Shown here in pieces: positions 1-6,902 of a DNA stretch of 13,085 nt; position 1 is the first letter of the stretch; each line of letters begins with the position of its first letter. Location of the stretch: assembly GCA_937914785.1 (NCBI GenBank), contig CALGIV010000111.1:1-13085 (forward strand), in the 5' to 3' direction. The notes below the pieces were generated by a model that was not told the DNA's origin, made no database searches, and saw nothing but the letters and a program-made list of their open reading frames with translations. Origin of the DNA: an uncultured Eubacteriaceae bacterium (GTDB taxonomy: Bacteria; Bacillota; Clostridia; Eubacteriales; UBA1433). The position numbers and the translations under genes are program-made.

Positions 1-1
1 G

Positions 2-61
2 CCGGCGGCTTTTTGCCGCGCTTTTCAGCTGCTGGAAAAGCGCGAAGAAGGCAAAGAATAA
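2..61 (+). CDS. possible C-terminal tail of a protein (partial, 19 residues)
   Basis: One plus-strand frame stays open from the left edge to a TAA at 59-61 and would end in the charged tail LLEKREEGKE. Only 19 residues are visible, so no family can be named. The coding DNA contains a perfect 10-bp inverted repeat (17-26 with 35-44, 8-base loop) that is not followed by a T-run. A weak plus-strand terminator candidate lies at 201-237. The frame could also be open by chance. Confidence 0.35.
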   Translation, partial: PAAFCRAFQLLEKREEGKE

Positions 62-240
62 ACAATTAACAAAAGCCAGACATTAAATCAGCCAACATAA
101 CATTTATCACAACGACCCCAAAACCCTGCTTGCAAAAACAGTTTACCTTTACATTCACTATTGACTTAATTTGCCGACCTCAAGAACCTACAGTATCTAC
201 TTAAGTTACCATCAAACTACATTAACTTAAAATTTTTACG
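62..240. other. AT-rich convergent intergenic stretch
   Basis: No gene is seen here. The one structure is a 7-bp AT-only inverted repeat (201-207 with 224-230, 16-base loop) followed by TTTTT at 233-237, a weak terminator candidate for any plus-strand gene entering from the left. Confidence 0.4.
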
Positions 241-244
241 AAAT

Positions 245-285
245 AAAAAAACTGTTACCCAACGATCTAAATCATTGAGCAACAG
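245..285 (-). terminator. intrinsic terminator of the cupin pair
   Basis: Read on the minus strand, 285-272 and 265-252 form a 14-bp stem with three G:U wobbles around a 6-base loop. It is followed at once by seven T's (251-245). It starts 12 bases past the stop codon of the first cupin. Confidence 0.85.
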
Positions 286-297
286 CTTTTACTTTCA

Positions 298-636
298 TTA
301 ACTATGAAGGATCAGCGCGATAAACTCCAACGGCTCGTCGCCAATATTTTCGATACTGTGGCTGTTCTTATCCGGTGTTTCACAAACATCGCCGGGGCCG
401 ATCTCCATCTCCGTATCATTATCAACATACTTCCCTTTACCGCTTAAAAAGTAAAACCACTCGGTCTCACCCTCATGCATATGGTAGCCGATCGACGCGC
501 CGGGCTCTAAGACAAAATGATTGAACAATCTGCCCTTGCCATTTAAACCCTCCGCCTCTGCAAGCACTTTTGCCAAGACTTTGCCATTGCCGTCTTTTAA
601 TCTTTCAATTACTGCTTCTCGAACTTTTCGTACCAT
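298..636 (-). CDS. small single-domain cupin protein (cupin A)
   Basis: This 112-residue protein is a single cupin beta-barrel. Cupin motif 1 is at about residues 50-68, with metal-ligand candidates H52, H54 and E59 (GYHMHEGETEW). Motif 2 is at about 82-97, with GDVCETP and H93 as the fourth ligand. The length is normal for a stand-alone cupin_2 protein. Such proteins bind a metal and act as small isomerases, dioxygenases or sensors of sugars and organic acids; the substrate cannot be read from sequence. The start is fixed by GGAGG (minus strand, about 643-650) upstream of ATG. It lies 40 bases downstream of a paralogue with about half identical residues over the barrel, and both appear to be one transcript ending at the terminator at 245-285. 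C85 in GDVCETP is kept in both copies. Confidence 0.88.
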   Translation of the reverse strand: MVRKVREAVIERLKDGNGKVLAKVLAEAEGLNGKGRLFNHFVLEPGASIGYHMHEGETEWFYFLSGKGKYVDNDTEMEIGPGDVCETPDKNSHSIENIGDEPLEFIALILHS

Positions 637-676
637 TCACATTTTCCTCCTGTAATATCAATTTATCCTAAATCTG

Positions 677-1024
677 CTAACTAAACAAAACGAGTGCAAT
701 CATTTCCAACTTATTATCGCCGGTATTTTTCAGGCTATGAGACTCTCCGTGCGGCGTTTCACAAACATCGCCTCCTGATACCTGAACTTCTTTGCCGTTA
801 TCGTTAAACACGCCCTCGCCTTTGATAATGTAGTACCACTCCGTATCACCCGTATGCTGATGATAACTGATCGAAGCGCCGGGATCTAAAACGATATGGC
901 TAAACATCCTGCCTTTTTTGTTTAAACCGTCGGGCGGCTCGATAATATTGACCGTTGCCTGACCTTCACCGGCACCGCCCAGCTTTCCCATTACGACCGA
1001 TGGTGCTTTTCGAACTCGTTGCAT
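677..1024 (-). CDS. small single-domain cupin protein (cupin B)
   Basis: This 115-residue cupin barrel is the first gene of a two-cupin unit. Motif 1 gives H55, H57 and E62 (SYHQHTGDTEW). Motif 2 gives GDVCETP and H96. The frame stays open to a TTG at 1039, but that upstream stretch contains the AGGAGG ribosome-binding site (1031-1036) for the ATG at 1024, so the ATG is the start. A near-consensus promoter lies just upstream (1054-1081). The copy resembles cupin A most in the metal-binding strands and at the C-terminus (IALVL versus IALIL) and differs at the N-terminus, where it has a Gly-rich stretch (GKLGGAGEG). This suggests tandem duplication followed by divergence. The substrate is unknown; catalytic and sensory roles are equally open. 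Confidence 0.88.
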   Translation of the reverse strand: MQRVRKAPSVVMGKLGGAGEGQATVNIIEPPDGLNKKGRMFSHIVLDPGASISYHQHTGDTEWYYIIKGEGVFNDNGKEVQVSGGDVCETPHGESHSLKNTGDNKLEMIALVLFS

Positions 1025-1053
1025 CTTTGTCCTCCTCAAATTTTATTATTTTT

Positions 1054-1081
1054 ATTATAACATAAAAAAGCAACATTTCAA
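1054..1081 (-). promoter_or_regulatory. promoter of the cupin pair
   Basis: On the minus strand, -35 TTGAAA (1081-1076), a 16-base spacer and a perfect -10 TATAAT (1059-1054). The predicted transcript start is about 1047, giving a short leader before the AGGAGG site. It is divergent from the radical SAM promoter about 50 bases away. Confidence 0.75.
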
Positions 1082-1104
1082 TCATCCAAAAACCAAACAT
1101 TTGT

Positions 1105-1133
1105 TTGCTTTTTGCGTTCAGGCATGCTATACT
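1105..1133 (+). promoter_or_regulatory. promoter of the radical SAM operon
   Basis: Extended -10 TGCTATACT (hexamer 1128-1133, TG at 1125-1126), 17 bases after a partial -35 TTGCTT (1105-1110). The extended -10 probably compensates for the weak -35. The start codon is only about 20 bases downstream, so the leader is very short. Confidence 0.6.
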
Positions 1134-1153
1134 CTTTTTAAAGGAGAATGACC

Positions 1154-2428
1154 ATGATAGACGAAAAAACCATACAGAAACTGGAAATTTTATCCGATGC
1201 GGCCAAGTACGATACGTCCTGCTCCTCCAGCTTTACAAACTCCCCCGCGCGTTCGAACGTCGCTTCCGGCATTTGCCACACGTACACCGCAGACGGCCGA
1301 TGTATCTCATTGCTCAAAGTGCTCTACAGCAACCGCTGTATCTATGACTGCACTTATTGCGCCAACCGCGCCAGCAGCAACTGCGCACGGGCCAGTTTCA
1401 CTCCGGAAGAACTCGTCAACCTTACCGATGCATTTTACCGCCGCAACTATATCTCCGGCCTGTTCTTAAGCTCTGCCGTCGAAATTTCGCCGAACAGAAC
1501 GATGTATAACATCTACAAAACGCTGGATATGCTGCGTAACGAATACCGGTTTAAGGGCTATATCCACGCCAAAGCCATTCCGGGTGCCGATCCGGCTTTA
1601 GTTCAAGCCTGTGGCTTTCTTGCAGACCGTATGAGCATCAACGTGGAGCTTCCTTCCCGCGCCGGCCTGAAAACACTTGCACCGCAAAAGGATTTGAACC
1701 AGATTGTCGGGCAAATGGGCGCTATCGCTTCAACCATCGACAGTACACCACTGCAATATGCGCTGGCCGCCAGACGGCAGCCCTATCTGCCCGGCGGGCA
1801 ATCGACACAGATGATCGTCGGCGCAACGCAGGATAACGACTATCAGATTATGCGCGTCACAAAATATTTATATAATACACTAAAGCTTTCCCGCGTAGCT
1901 TTCTCCGCTTACATTCCCGTTCAGGAAAGCAGCCTGCTGCCGTCGATCCACAGCGCTCCGCCGCTGAAGCGCGAAAACCGTCTTTATCAGGCGGACTGGC
2001 TCCTGCGCTACTATCACTTCGACGCAGAGGAGCTGCTCTCGCCCGATACGCCTTACTTCTCGCTCGAAATCGACCCCAAGACGAACTGGGCATTGAACAA
2101 CTATCATCTCTTTCCCATCGAGGTAACGACCGCCGATTACAAAACCCTGCTGCGCATCCCCGGCATCGGCCGCCGAAGCGCCAAGCGCATCGTCAATCTC
2201 CGGCGGAATACAACGCTTGACATCGACACGATAAAACGCATGGGGGTCGTGTTAAAGCGCGCCAAGTATTTTATTACCGTCAACGGCCGCCGCGCAATCG
2301 GTGCCGAATATTACCCCGAAGAACTGCGCGAATACCTTTCCAGCGACAGCGGCATACAGATGTCCTTCTTACACTTGCTCAAGCACGATGATATCCGGGA
2401 GGAAAATCATGCTTTATGCATACGATGA
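1154..2428 (+). CDS. radical SAM protein, putative DNA modification/repair (TIGR03916-like)
   Basis: A 424-residue radical SAM enzyme. The 4Fe-4S cluster motif is CX3CX2C at C62, C66 and C69 (CIYDCTYC). Near the C-terminus a helix-hairpin-helix (about 334-348, IPGIGRRSAKRIV) suggests DNA binding. This arrangement, and the partner gene that follows, match the family annotated as putative DNA modification/repair radical SAM protein, linked in genomes to a DUF4130 protein and sometimes to uracil-DNA glycosylase domains. The reaction is not established. Two ATGs stand six bases apart (1148 and 1154). AAGGAG at 1141-1146 is only one base from the first but seven from the second, so 1154 is preferred. 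The 3' end overlaps the next gene by 20 bases, implying translational coupling. No glycosylase gene is visible in this window. Confidence 0.88.
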   Translation: MIDEKTIQKLEILSDAAKYDTSCSSSFTNSPARSNVASGICHTYTADGRCISLLKVLYSNRCIYDCTYCANRASSNCARASFTPEELVNLTDAFYRRNYISGLFLSSAVEISPNRTMYNIYKTLDMLRNEYRFKGYIHAKAIPGADPALVQACGFLADRMSINVELPSRAGLKTLAPQKDLNQIVGQMGAIASTIDSTPLQYALAARRQPYLPGGQSTQMIVGATQDNDYQIMRVTKYLYNTLKLSRVAFSAYIPVQESSLLPSIHSAPPLKRENRLYQADWLLRYYHFDAEELLSPDTPYFSLEIDPKTNWALNNYHLFPIEVTTADYKTLLRIPGIGRRSAKRIVNLRRNTTLDIDTIKRMGVVLKRAKYFITVNGRRAIGAEYYPEELREYLSSDSGIQMSFLHLLKHDDIREENHALCIR

Positions 2429-3122
2429 TTCCTTCGAAGGGCTTTTAAGCGCATTGTATTTTTACTATACGACGCCGGAGGTTATCATTACTTCTTTGTG
2501 CAACCTGCCACCGCTGCTTAATGCCGAGACGCTTGAGACAAATATGAGGTATACGGAAAAATTTGCCGAACGCATTATCAAACGCTTCGGATATACCGCC
2601 TACCGCAACGTCTATTACGCTTACTTAAGCGAATCCGCCACAAGAGAGCGCGATATCATCGATTATCTCGATAGCCTGATTCGCCAGGATGGTAAATACG
2701 CTTACAAAATTCACGCTTACCGTCACAAAGTAGAGGGGACTATTCATCTCTACAAAGGATTTCTGCGCTTTAAAGATGCGGGCAAATTCCTGTACGCCGA
2801 GATGGAACCGGAATACGATATCTTAATCTTCCTCGCGCGCTATTTCGCCACACGTCTGAATCATACACCTTTTATTATCTGCGACCGGGCACGCAACACC
2901 GCGCTATTGCATAACGGCAGCACTTTTGTGATACACTATATCGACGAAAGCGTGCAGTTTTCCGATGTTGACGATGAAGCGCTCGTTCAAACGCTGTACC
3001 GGTCGTTTTTCAACAGTGTCAGCATTCAAAGCCGCCCTAATGAACGCAATCAGCGCAGGCAGTTTCCGCTGAAATTTCGAAAATATGCGCTGGAGTTTGA
3101 CAATCATGACAACAAGCGATAA
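2409..3122 (+). CDS. DUF4130-family partner of the radical SAM protein (TIGR03915-like)
   Basis: A 237-residue protein beginning MLYAYDDSFEGLLSALYF, the typical start of the DUF4130 family described as a probable DNA metabolism protein that accompanies the radical SAM enzyme encoded just upstream. The frame is open further upstream, but GGGAGG (2397-2402) six bases before the ATG at 2409 sets the start inside the last 20 bases of the previous gene. Basic and aromatic residues are frequent; no membrane segment or classical catalytic motif stands out. In some genomes this family is fused to a uracil-DNA glycosylase-like domain. Here it is free-standing, and its length fits the DUF4130 module alone. 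The biochemical role is unknown; work on nucleic acid together with its partner is inferred from genome association only. Confidence 0.85.
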   Translation: MLYAYDDSFEGLLSALYFYYTTPEVIITSLCNLPPLLNAETLETNMRYTEKFAERIIKRFGYTAYRNVYYAYLSESATRERDIIDYLDSLIRQDGKYAYKIHAYRHKVEGTIHLYKGFLRFKDAGKFLYAEMEPEYDILIFLARYFATRLNHTPFIICDRARNTALLHNGSTFVIHYIDESVQFSDVDDEALVQTLYRSFFNSVSIQSRPNERNQRRQFPLKFRKYALEFDNHDNKR

Positions 3123-3157
3123 AATGAAATAAAAACTCTGGCAAGGTGTAAATAATC

Positions 3158-4066
3158 ATGGACTACATCAAGGTGTTCGCCCGCAGGTTTACCAAATCGG
3201 ACATCTCGTCGCTGGCGGCGCAGATGACTTATTTTCTTGTCCTTGCTTTTATCCCCGTGCTGATGGTCGCCATTTCCATTTCCAGCCGCTGGCTTGTACC
3301 GGAAAGCATCCTCGGCTATCTGGAATTCATCTTACCGGAAAGCGCCGTTCTCGTCATTTCCAATGTCATCAATGAATTGATTGCCAGCAACATCAGCTAC
3401 TGGACTTTACTGTTCTCTCTGTGGCTGGTCAGCAGAGGGTTGCGCAGTATTATGAACGGATTGTCAAAATCTTATATCGGCGCACCGCCGCGCAACTACA
3501 TCAAACACTACCTTATGTCGCTCGTCTTTGCCGTTCTGTTCGTCATTCTCATCGTCCTGTGCCTGGTCATCATCGTCTTTGGACGCTATATTATGAGCTA
3601 TCTTTTCGACTACCTGACGATCGGCAGCAGCTTTGAATCCGTATGGGGTATTTTAAAATATATCATTGTTTTCAGCTTAATTACGGTCGTCTTTTGTATG
3701 ATCTTTTCTTTTGCGCCCAGCATCAAACTGAAATTTAAAGATGTAATTATCGGTGCGCTGTTCACCTCCATCGGATGGATTGTTATGTCACTTGCATTCA
3801 GCTTCTACGTCGGCCATTCCAGCCGCTTCGGGGTTATCTACGGCAGTCTTGGCGGACTGTTCATTCTACTGATTTGGCTTTACTTGTCGACGATTATCCT
3901 GCTGATCGGCAATGAAATCAACGCGACGATTTTTCTTTTCCGCTATATGCCGCAAGAAGTGCACAATATCCGACAGGATGATTCTTTTGAAGACTTTGAA
4001 GCATTAATCCGCCTCGCACAAAAAAAACGGCGGCGAAAAACGCCGCCGCCAAAACAAAAGGATTAA
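3158..4066 (+). CDS. YihY/BrkB-family inner membrane protein
   Basis: A 302-residue integral membrane protein with about six hydrophobic segments (roughly 22-45, 82-95, 118-142, 165-186, 195-218 and 228-255). It has the family's N-terminal SLAAQMTYFLVLAFIP stretch and the C-terminal YGSLGGLFILLIWLYLS followed by GNEINA. The old label 'ribonuclease BN' for this family is incorrect; its molecular function remains unclear. The cytoplasmic tail is short and strongly basic (QKKRRRKTPPPKQKD). The codons of this tail (4028-4048) also form the GC hairpin that terminates the convergent rubrerythrin gene. The gene begins 35 bases after the DUF4130 gene with a modest AAGGTG ribosome-binding site (3143-3148), so it is probably in the same transcript. 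I see no clear plus-strand terminator after it. Confidence 0.9.
   Translation: MDYIKVFARRFTKSDISSLAAQMTYFLVLAFIPVLMVAISISSRWLVPESILGYLEFILPESAVLVISNVINELIASNISYWTLLFSLWLVSRGLRSIMNGLSKSYIGAPPRNYIKHYLMSLVFAVLFVILIVLCLVIIVFGRYIMSYLFDYLTIGSSFESVWGILKYIIVFSLITVVFCMIFSFAPSIKLKFKDVIIGALFTSIGWIVMSLAFSFYVGHSSRFGVIYGSLGGLFILLIWLYLSTIILLIGNEINATIFLFRYMPQEVHNIRQDDSFEDFEALIRLAQKKRRRKTPPPKQKD
4021..4048 (-). terminator. rubrerythrin terminator embedded in the yihY coding end
   Basis: A perfect 8-bp GC stem (4028-4035 with 4041-4048, loop of five A's on the plus strand). On the minus strand it is followed by seven T's (4027-4021), so it works only for the gene at 4097-4642. On the plus strand no T-run follows. 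The whole element lies in codons of yihY. Confidence 0.85.
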
Positions 4067-4096
4067 ATTATGTACGCTTAAAAGTATAACTTTCCC

Positions 4097-4642
4097 TTAT
4101 TTAAAATATCGATTTAACAATCCTTCAAATACACAGCCATGGCGCGCTTCATCTTTACACATTTCATGTACCGTATCGTGTACGGCATCATAGTTCAGCT
4201 GTTTTGCCAAGGTCGCTAATTCTTTCTTGTAAGCACAGGCGCCCTGTTCTGCCATCACGCGCATTTCCAGATTCTTCTGCGTGCTGTCGGATACGACTTC
4301 ACCGAGCAGTTCTGCAAATTTCGCTGCATGTTCCGCTTCTTCCCACGCAATGCGCTTATACGCTTCCGCGATTTCCGGATATCCCTGACGGTCGGCAACA
4401 CGGCTCATCGCCAAATACATCCCGACTTCTGTACATTCGCCTGTAAAGTTCATTTTTAAACCTTCGACAATTTTCGGATCCAAGTCTTTTGCGACACCAA
4501 CGACATGCTGGTCGGCCCATTCAACCTTGCCTTCTACGACTTCTACAAACTTTTCTGCCGGCGCATTACACTGCGGACATTTTTCCGGCGGTGTATTTCC
4601 CTGATGAATATAGCCACAAACTGTACAACTCCATTTTTTCAT
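4097..4642 (-). CDS. rubrerythrin with N-terminal rubredoxin domain (reverse rubrerythrin type)
   Basis: Rubrerythrins reduce hydrogen peroxide (and sometimes oxygen) to water in the cytoplasm of anaerobes, using a diiron centre fed by a rubredoxin iron. In numbering from the upstream ATG (4648), the rubredoxin cysteines are C8, C11, C24 and C27 (CTVCGY and CPQC). They are N-terminal to the ferritin-like four-helix part, the reverse of the classical order. Diiron ligand candidates include E71/E74, E104 with H107 (EEAEH), E128/E134 and E167 with H170 (DEARH). GGAGG at 4650-4654 is only one base from the ATG at 4648 and seven from the ATG at 4642, so 4642 (MKKWSCTVCGY, 181 residues) is the likelier start. 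It has its own promoter, an overlapping palindrome and a terminator, so it is monocistronic. Confidence 0.93.
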   Translation of the reverse strand: MKKWSCTVCGYIHQGNTPPEKCPQCNAPAEKFVEVVEGKVEWADQHVVGVAKDLDPKIVEGLKMNFTGECTEVGMYLAMSRVADRQGYPEIAEAYKRIAWEEAEHAAKFAELLGEVVSDSTQKNLEMRVMAEQGACAYKKELATLAKQLNYDAVHDTVHEMCKDEARHGCVFEGLLNRYFK

Positions 4643-4656
4643 ATCCATACCTCCAC

Positions 4657-4684
4657 AATAATAATATTAGTAATTGTTATTATT
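4657..4684. promoter_or_regulatory. 28-bp palindrome, candidate operator at the rubrerythrin promoter
   Basis: An imperfect inverted repeat with eight perfect outer pairs (AATAATAA and TTATTATT) and 10 of 14 pairs matched in all. It covers the predicted transcript start and touches the -10. The AT-rich symmetry and position suit a Fur/PerR-type repressor, but the 7-1-7 PerR consensus is not matched cleanly. Confidence 0.4.
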
Positions 4685-4709
4685 ATATCATAAAAAAAGA
4701 AGAATGCAA
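4682..4709 (-). promoter_or_regulatory. rubrerythrin promoter
   Basis: On the minus strand, -10 TATAAT (4687-4682) and -35 TTGCAT (4709-4704) with a 16-base spacer. The -35 lies inside the terminator stem of the upstream tadA transcript, so the two signals share DNA. Confidence 0.65.
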
Positions 4710-4727
4710 GTATTTTCTGCATTCTTT
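4692..4727 (-). terminator. terminator of the trpXYZ-tadA operon
   Basis: A 9-bp perfect stem (AAGAATGCA, 4700-4708, with 4718-4726) and a 9-base loop. On the minus strand it is followed by C and seven T's (4698-4692). It abuts the tadA stop codon (4727-4729). The T's on the plus side are few, so it is mainly a minus-strand terminator. Confidence 0.8.
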
Positions 4728-5164
4728 TACCTTTTATTTGAAAAAAAAGCCTGCATCAGTCTTTTGGATTCCTCCGCCAAAATCGATCCATAAATCTCCA
4801 ATCTGTGCTGCCCAATCACATCATATAAAAACATTTTCGAATAAATACATCCCATTTTCGGCTCCTCTATGCCGTAGACAAGCCGACTGATGCGTGAAGC
4901 AATAATTGCACCGGCACACATTAAGCAGGGTTCTACCGTCACATACAATTCACATCCGGTTAACCTTGAGCTTTTCAGCACTTGCTGCGCCTGTGTGATG
5001 ACGAGCATCTCGGCATGCGCCAGTGCATCCTTCTTCTTTTCACAGCGGTTGTGCGCATGCGCGATCAATATGCCGTCTTTAAATATCGCAGCACCCACCG
5101 GAACCTCCCCCGCCTCAAAAGCTTTTCGCGCTTCCTTCAGCGCGATTTGCATTTTCTTCTGCAT
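4727..5164 (-). CDS. tadA: tRNA-specific adenosine deaminase
   Basis: TadA deaminates the wobble adenosine A34 of tRNA-Arg(ACG) to inosine in the cytoplasm. The 145-residue protein has the zinc-deaminase motifs HAEM (H50, catalytic E52) and PCLMC (P79, C80, C83), with VPVGAAIF near the N-terminus and CELYVTVEPCLMCAGAI, all typical of TadA. The segment after the active site (EEPKMGCIYSKMFLYD) is somewhat divergent from better-known TadA proteins, so a related nucleoside deaminase is a minor alternative. It starts three bases after the stop of the ATPase gene, and its GGAG ribosome-binding site lies across that gene's last codons. With no terminator between them, it is the last gene of the Trp T-box operon. 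Confidence 0.9.
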   Translation of the reverse strand: MQKKMQIALKEARKAFEAGEVPVGAAIFKDGILIAHAHNRCEKKKDALAHAEMLVITQAQQVLKSSRLTGCELYVTVEPCLMCAGAIIASRISRLVYGIEEPKMGCIYSKMFLYDVIGQHRLEIYGSILAEESKRLMQAFFSNKR

Positions 5165-5167
5165 TGC

Positions 5168-5932
5168 TTACTCCAAACTAATGCGGTTGAACAGCCGCAT
5201 AATATCTTCACTGACCGCATTTTCTTTTTCTTCGCCCGCGATGTCGATAACCGACGCTCCCTGATGCAACATCAGCAAACGATTGCCATACTCCAGCGCA
5301 TAACGCAAATTGTGCGTTACCATAACCGTCGTCAGGCGATGTTCGATGACAATCTTTTCGGTCAACTGCATGATCAATTCCGCCGTCGCCGGATCCAATG
5401 ACGCCGTATGCTCATCCAGAATCAAAAATTCCACCGGAGTTAAGACCGACATCAGCAGGGCAATCGCCTGCCGCTGCCCGCCGGATAAGGAGCCAACTTT
5501 CACGTCAAGTTTATCTTCCAATCCCAAATTTAACTCCCGCAGCCGGTCGCGATACACTTCGATGCGCTTCTTATCGGTACCGCTTCTTAAATTATACGGC
5601 TTATTCTTGTTATCTGCCAGCGACATATTTTCCAAAATCGTCATTTGAGGACAAGTACCCATCGACGGATCCTGATAGACCCTGCCGATTTTCTCATACC
5701 GCCGGAAATCTGCCTGTTTGGTAATATCCTTGCCTGCTAAAATCACCTGCCCGCCTTCCATATCGATACTGCCACAAATCACATTGAGCAGTGAAGTCTT
5801 GCCGCTGCCATTAGAGCCGACGACAGAAATAAAGTCCCCTTCCTGAATCGTCAGATTAAAACGGTTGAAGAGATAGTTTTCATTTGCAGTGCCCAAACCA
5901 TATACTTTGGTAATATCCCTCAGCTCAAGCAT
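5168..5932 (-). CDS. trpZ: ABC transporter ATPase of a TrpXYZ-type tryptophan importer
   Basis: A 254-residue cytoplasmic ATPase that powers import. It shows Walker A GSNGSGKTS (39-47), Q-loop Q87, signature LSGGQRQ (149-155), Walker B FLILDE with catalytic E174, D-loop SLD (178-180) and the switch histidine H207 (THN). The residue after the Walker B glutamate is H where P or A is commoner. The start codon lies 8 bases inside the permease gene, so translation is coupled. Partners are the PF04392-type binding protein and the LivH-like permease upstream. This trio under a Trp T-box is known from comparative genomics of Bacillota as TrpXYZ; tryptophan as substrate rests on that context and on the specifier codon, not on the ATPase itself. 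Confidence 0.88.
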   Translation of the reverse strand: MLELRDITKVYGLGTANENYLFNRFNLTIQEGDFISVVGSNGSGKTSLLNVICGSIDMEGGQVILAGKDITKQADFRRYEKIGRVYQDPSMGTCPQMTILENMSLADNKNKPYNLRSGTDKKRIEVYRDRLRELNLGLEDKLDVKVGSLSGGQRQAIALLMSVLTPVEFLILDEHTASLDPATAELIMQLTEKIVIEHRLTTVMVTHNLRYALEYGNRLLMLHQGASVIDIAGEEKENAVSEDIMRLFNRISLE

Positions 5933-6806
5933 TTTGCTTCACCTTCTTCTTACGCTCTCGGCTCACGATGAGAATGACTAAAAACAGTATGGCCATAATC
6001 AGCTTTAAATCTATTGCGTTCATACCCAGGGCAATTGCGCCGGCCACACATCCTTTATAAAGGATGCTGCCGATAATAACTGCCGTCGTACTTTTAATAA
6101 AGCGTACATTTTTGAACATATTCGTCCCAATGATCACCGTCGCAAGGCCGATTACGACGGCGCCGATACCCATCGTCGCCTCAAAGAAGCGCTGTTGCTG
6201 CGCTAAAATCGCACCGGAGAGTGCGACCAGTGCATTCGCGATCGTCAACCCGAGAATCTTCACACTGCCATTGTTCTTTGCCAGACTGGTCACAAGGACC
6301 GGATTATCGCCAACCGCACGCAACAGATAGCCCGATTTTGTCCTCAAATACAGATCCAATGCAATCTTTACGATGACCACCATTACCAAAGCGATGATCA
6401 ACGTATGATAACGGCTGAGCGATGCCGGCAACAGCGCCCCTATACCACTGTTGAAGATGGTATTAAAGTCAAACAGCGCCAAATTCGCCTTTCCGGCAAT
6501 ATGCAAATTGACTGAATACAGCGCCGTCATCATAATAATACTGGCCAGCAGGTTGCGAACTTTAAATTTGACATGGATAAATCCCGTCAAAAATCCCGCA
6601 ACTGCCCCGCAGCCCAACGCTGCCAACAAGCTTAGATATGGATTGACCCCTTTCGTGATCAATACGGCCGATACGGCAGCGCCCAGCGGGAGACTGCCGT
6701 CGACCGTCAAATCCGGAAAATCCAATATTGTATACGTGATATAAACACCGAAGGCCATGATCGCATAAATCAAGCCCTGTTCCAAAACGCCAATGATGAT
6801 ATCCAT
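5925..6806 (-). CDS. trpY: ABC transporter permease of a TrpXYZ-type tryptophan importer
   Basis: A 293-residue hydrophobic protein of the branched-chain amino acid/ribose permease superfamily (BPD_transp_2). It has about eight membrane segments from residue 10 to 285 and a basic C-terminal tail (SRERKKKVKQ). Segments such as LDFPDLTVDGSLPLGAAV near the N-terminus and ATMGIGAVVIGLATVIIG in the second half are typical of the permeases paired with ABC_sub_bind lipoproteins. It forms the membrane channel with the ATPase downstream, whose start it overlaps by 8 bases. A moderate ribosome-binding site (GGAAG, seven bases before ATG) precedes it. Two strong hairpins lie between it and trpX, which may lower its expression relative to the binding protein. 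Confidence 0.88.
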   Translation of the reverse strand: MDIIIGVLEQGLIYAIMAFGVYITYTILDFPDLTVDGSLPLGAAVSAVLITKGVNPYLSLLAALGCGAVAGFLTGFIHVKFKVRNLLASIIMMTALYSVNLHIAGKANLALFDFNTIFNSGIGALLPASLSRYHTLIIALVMVVIVKIALDLYLRTKSGYLLRAVGDNPVLVTSLAKNNGSVKILGLTIANALVALSGAILAQQQRFFEATMGIGAVVIGLATVIIGTNMFKNVRFIKSTTAVIIGSILYKGCVAGAIALGMNAIDLKLIMAILFLVILIVSRERKKKVKQNA

Positions 6807-6835
6807 TTTCTCACTTCCGTCCGCAATTATATCAA

Positions 6836-6896
6836 CAGGATATATGATGTGATATCCTGACTTGCCTGCCGAGAGATACCACTATCGGCAGGCAAG
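6836..6896 (-). repeat. two tandem hairpins in the trpX-trpY intercistronic gap
   Basis: A perfect 12-bp stem (6861-6872 with 6885-6896, 12-base loop) and, one base away, a perfect 8-bp stem (6836-6843 with 6852-6859, 8-base loop). Neither is followed by a T-run on the minus strand, so they are not ordinary terminators. They probably protect the 3' end of trpX mRNA or set the trpX to trpYZ ratio. Confidence 0.7.
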
Positions 6897-6902
6897 TATT
6901 TC

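Noticed and set aside
17..44. 10-bp inverted repeat as a terminator at the left edge
   Set aside because: No T-run follows on either strand, and it lies inside a possible coding tail; on its own it is not a termination signal.
1025..1039. TTG start for cupin B
   Set aside because: The segment contains the AGGAGG site of the ATG at 1024, so it is untranslated.
1105..1347. 80-residue frame overlapping the start of the radical SAM gene
   Set aside because: It is an alternative-frame shadow starting upstream of the promoter's -10, with no ribosome-binding site.
2301..2408. Upstream extension of the DUF4130 gene
   Set aside because: It overlaps the radical SAM gene in another frame and lacks a ribosome-binding site; the ATG at 2409 has a well-placed GGGAGG.
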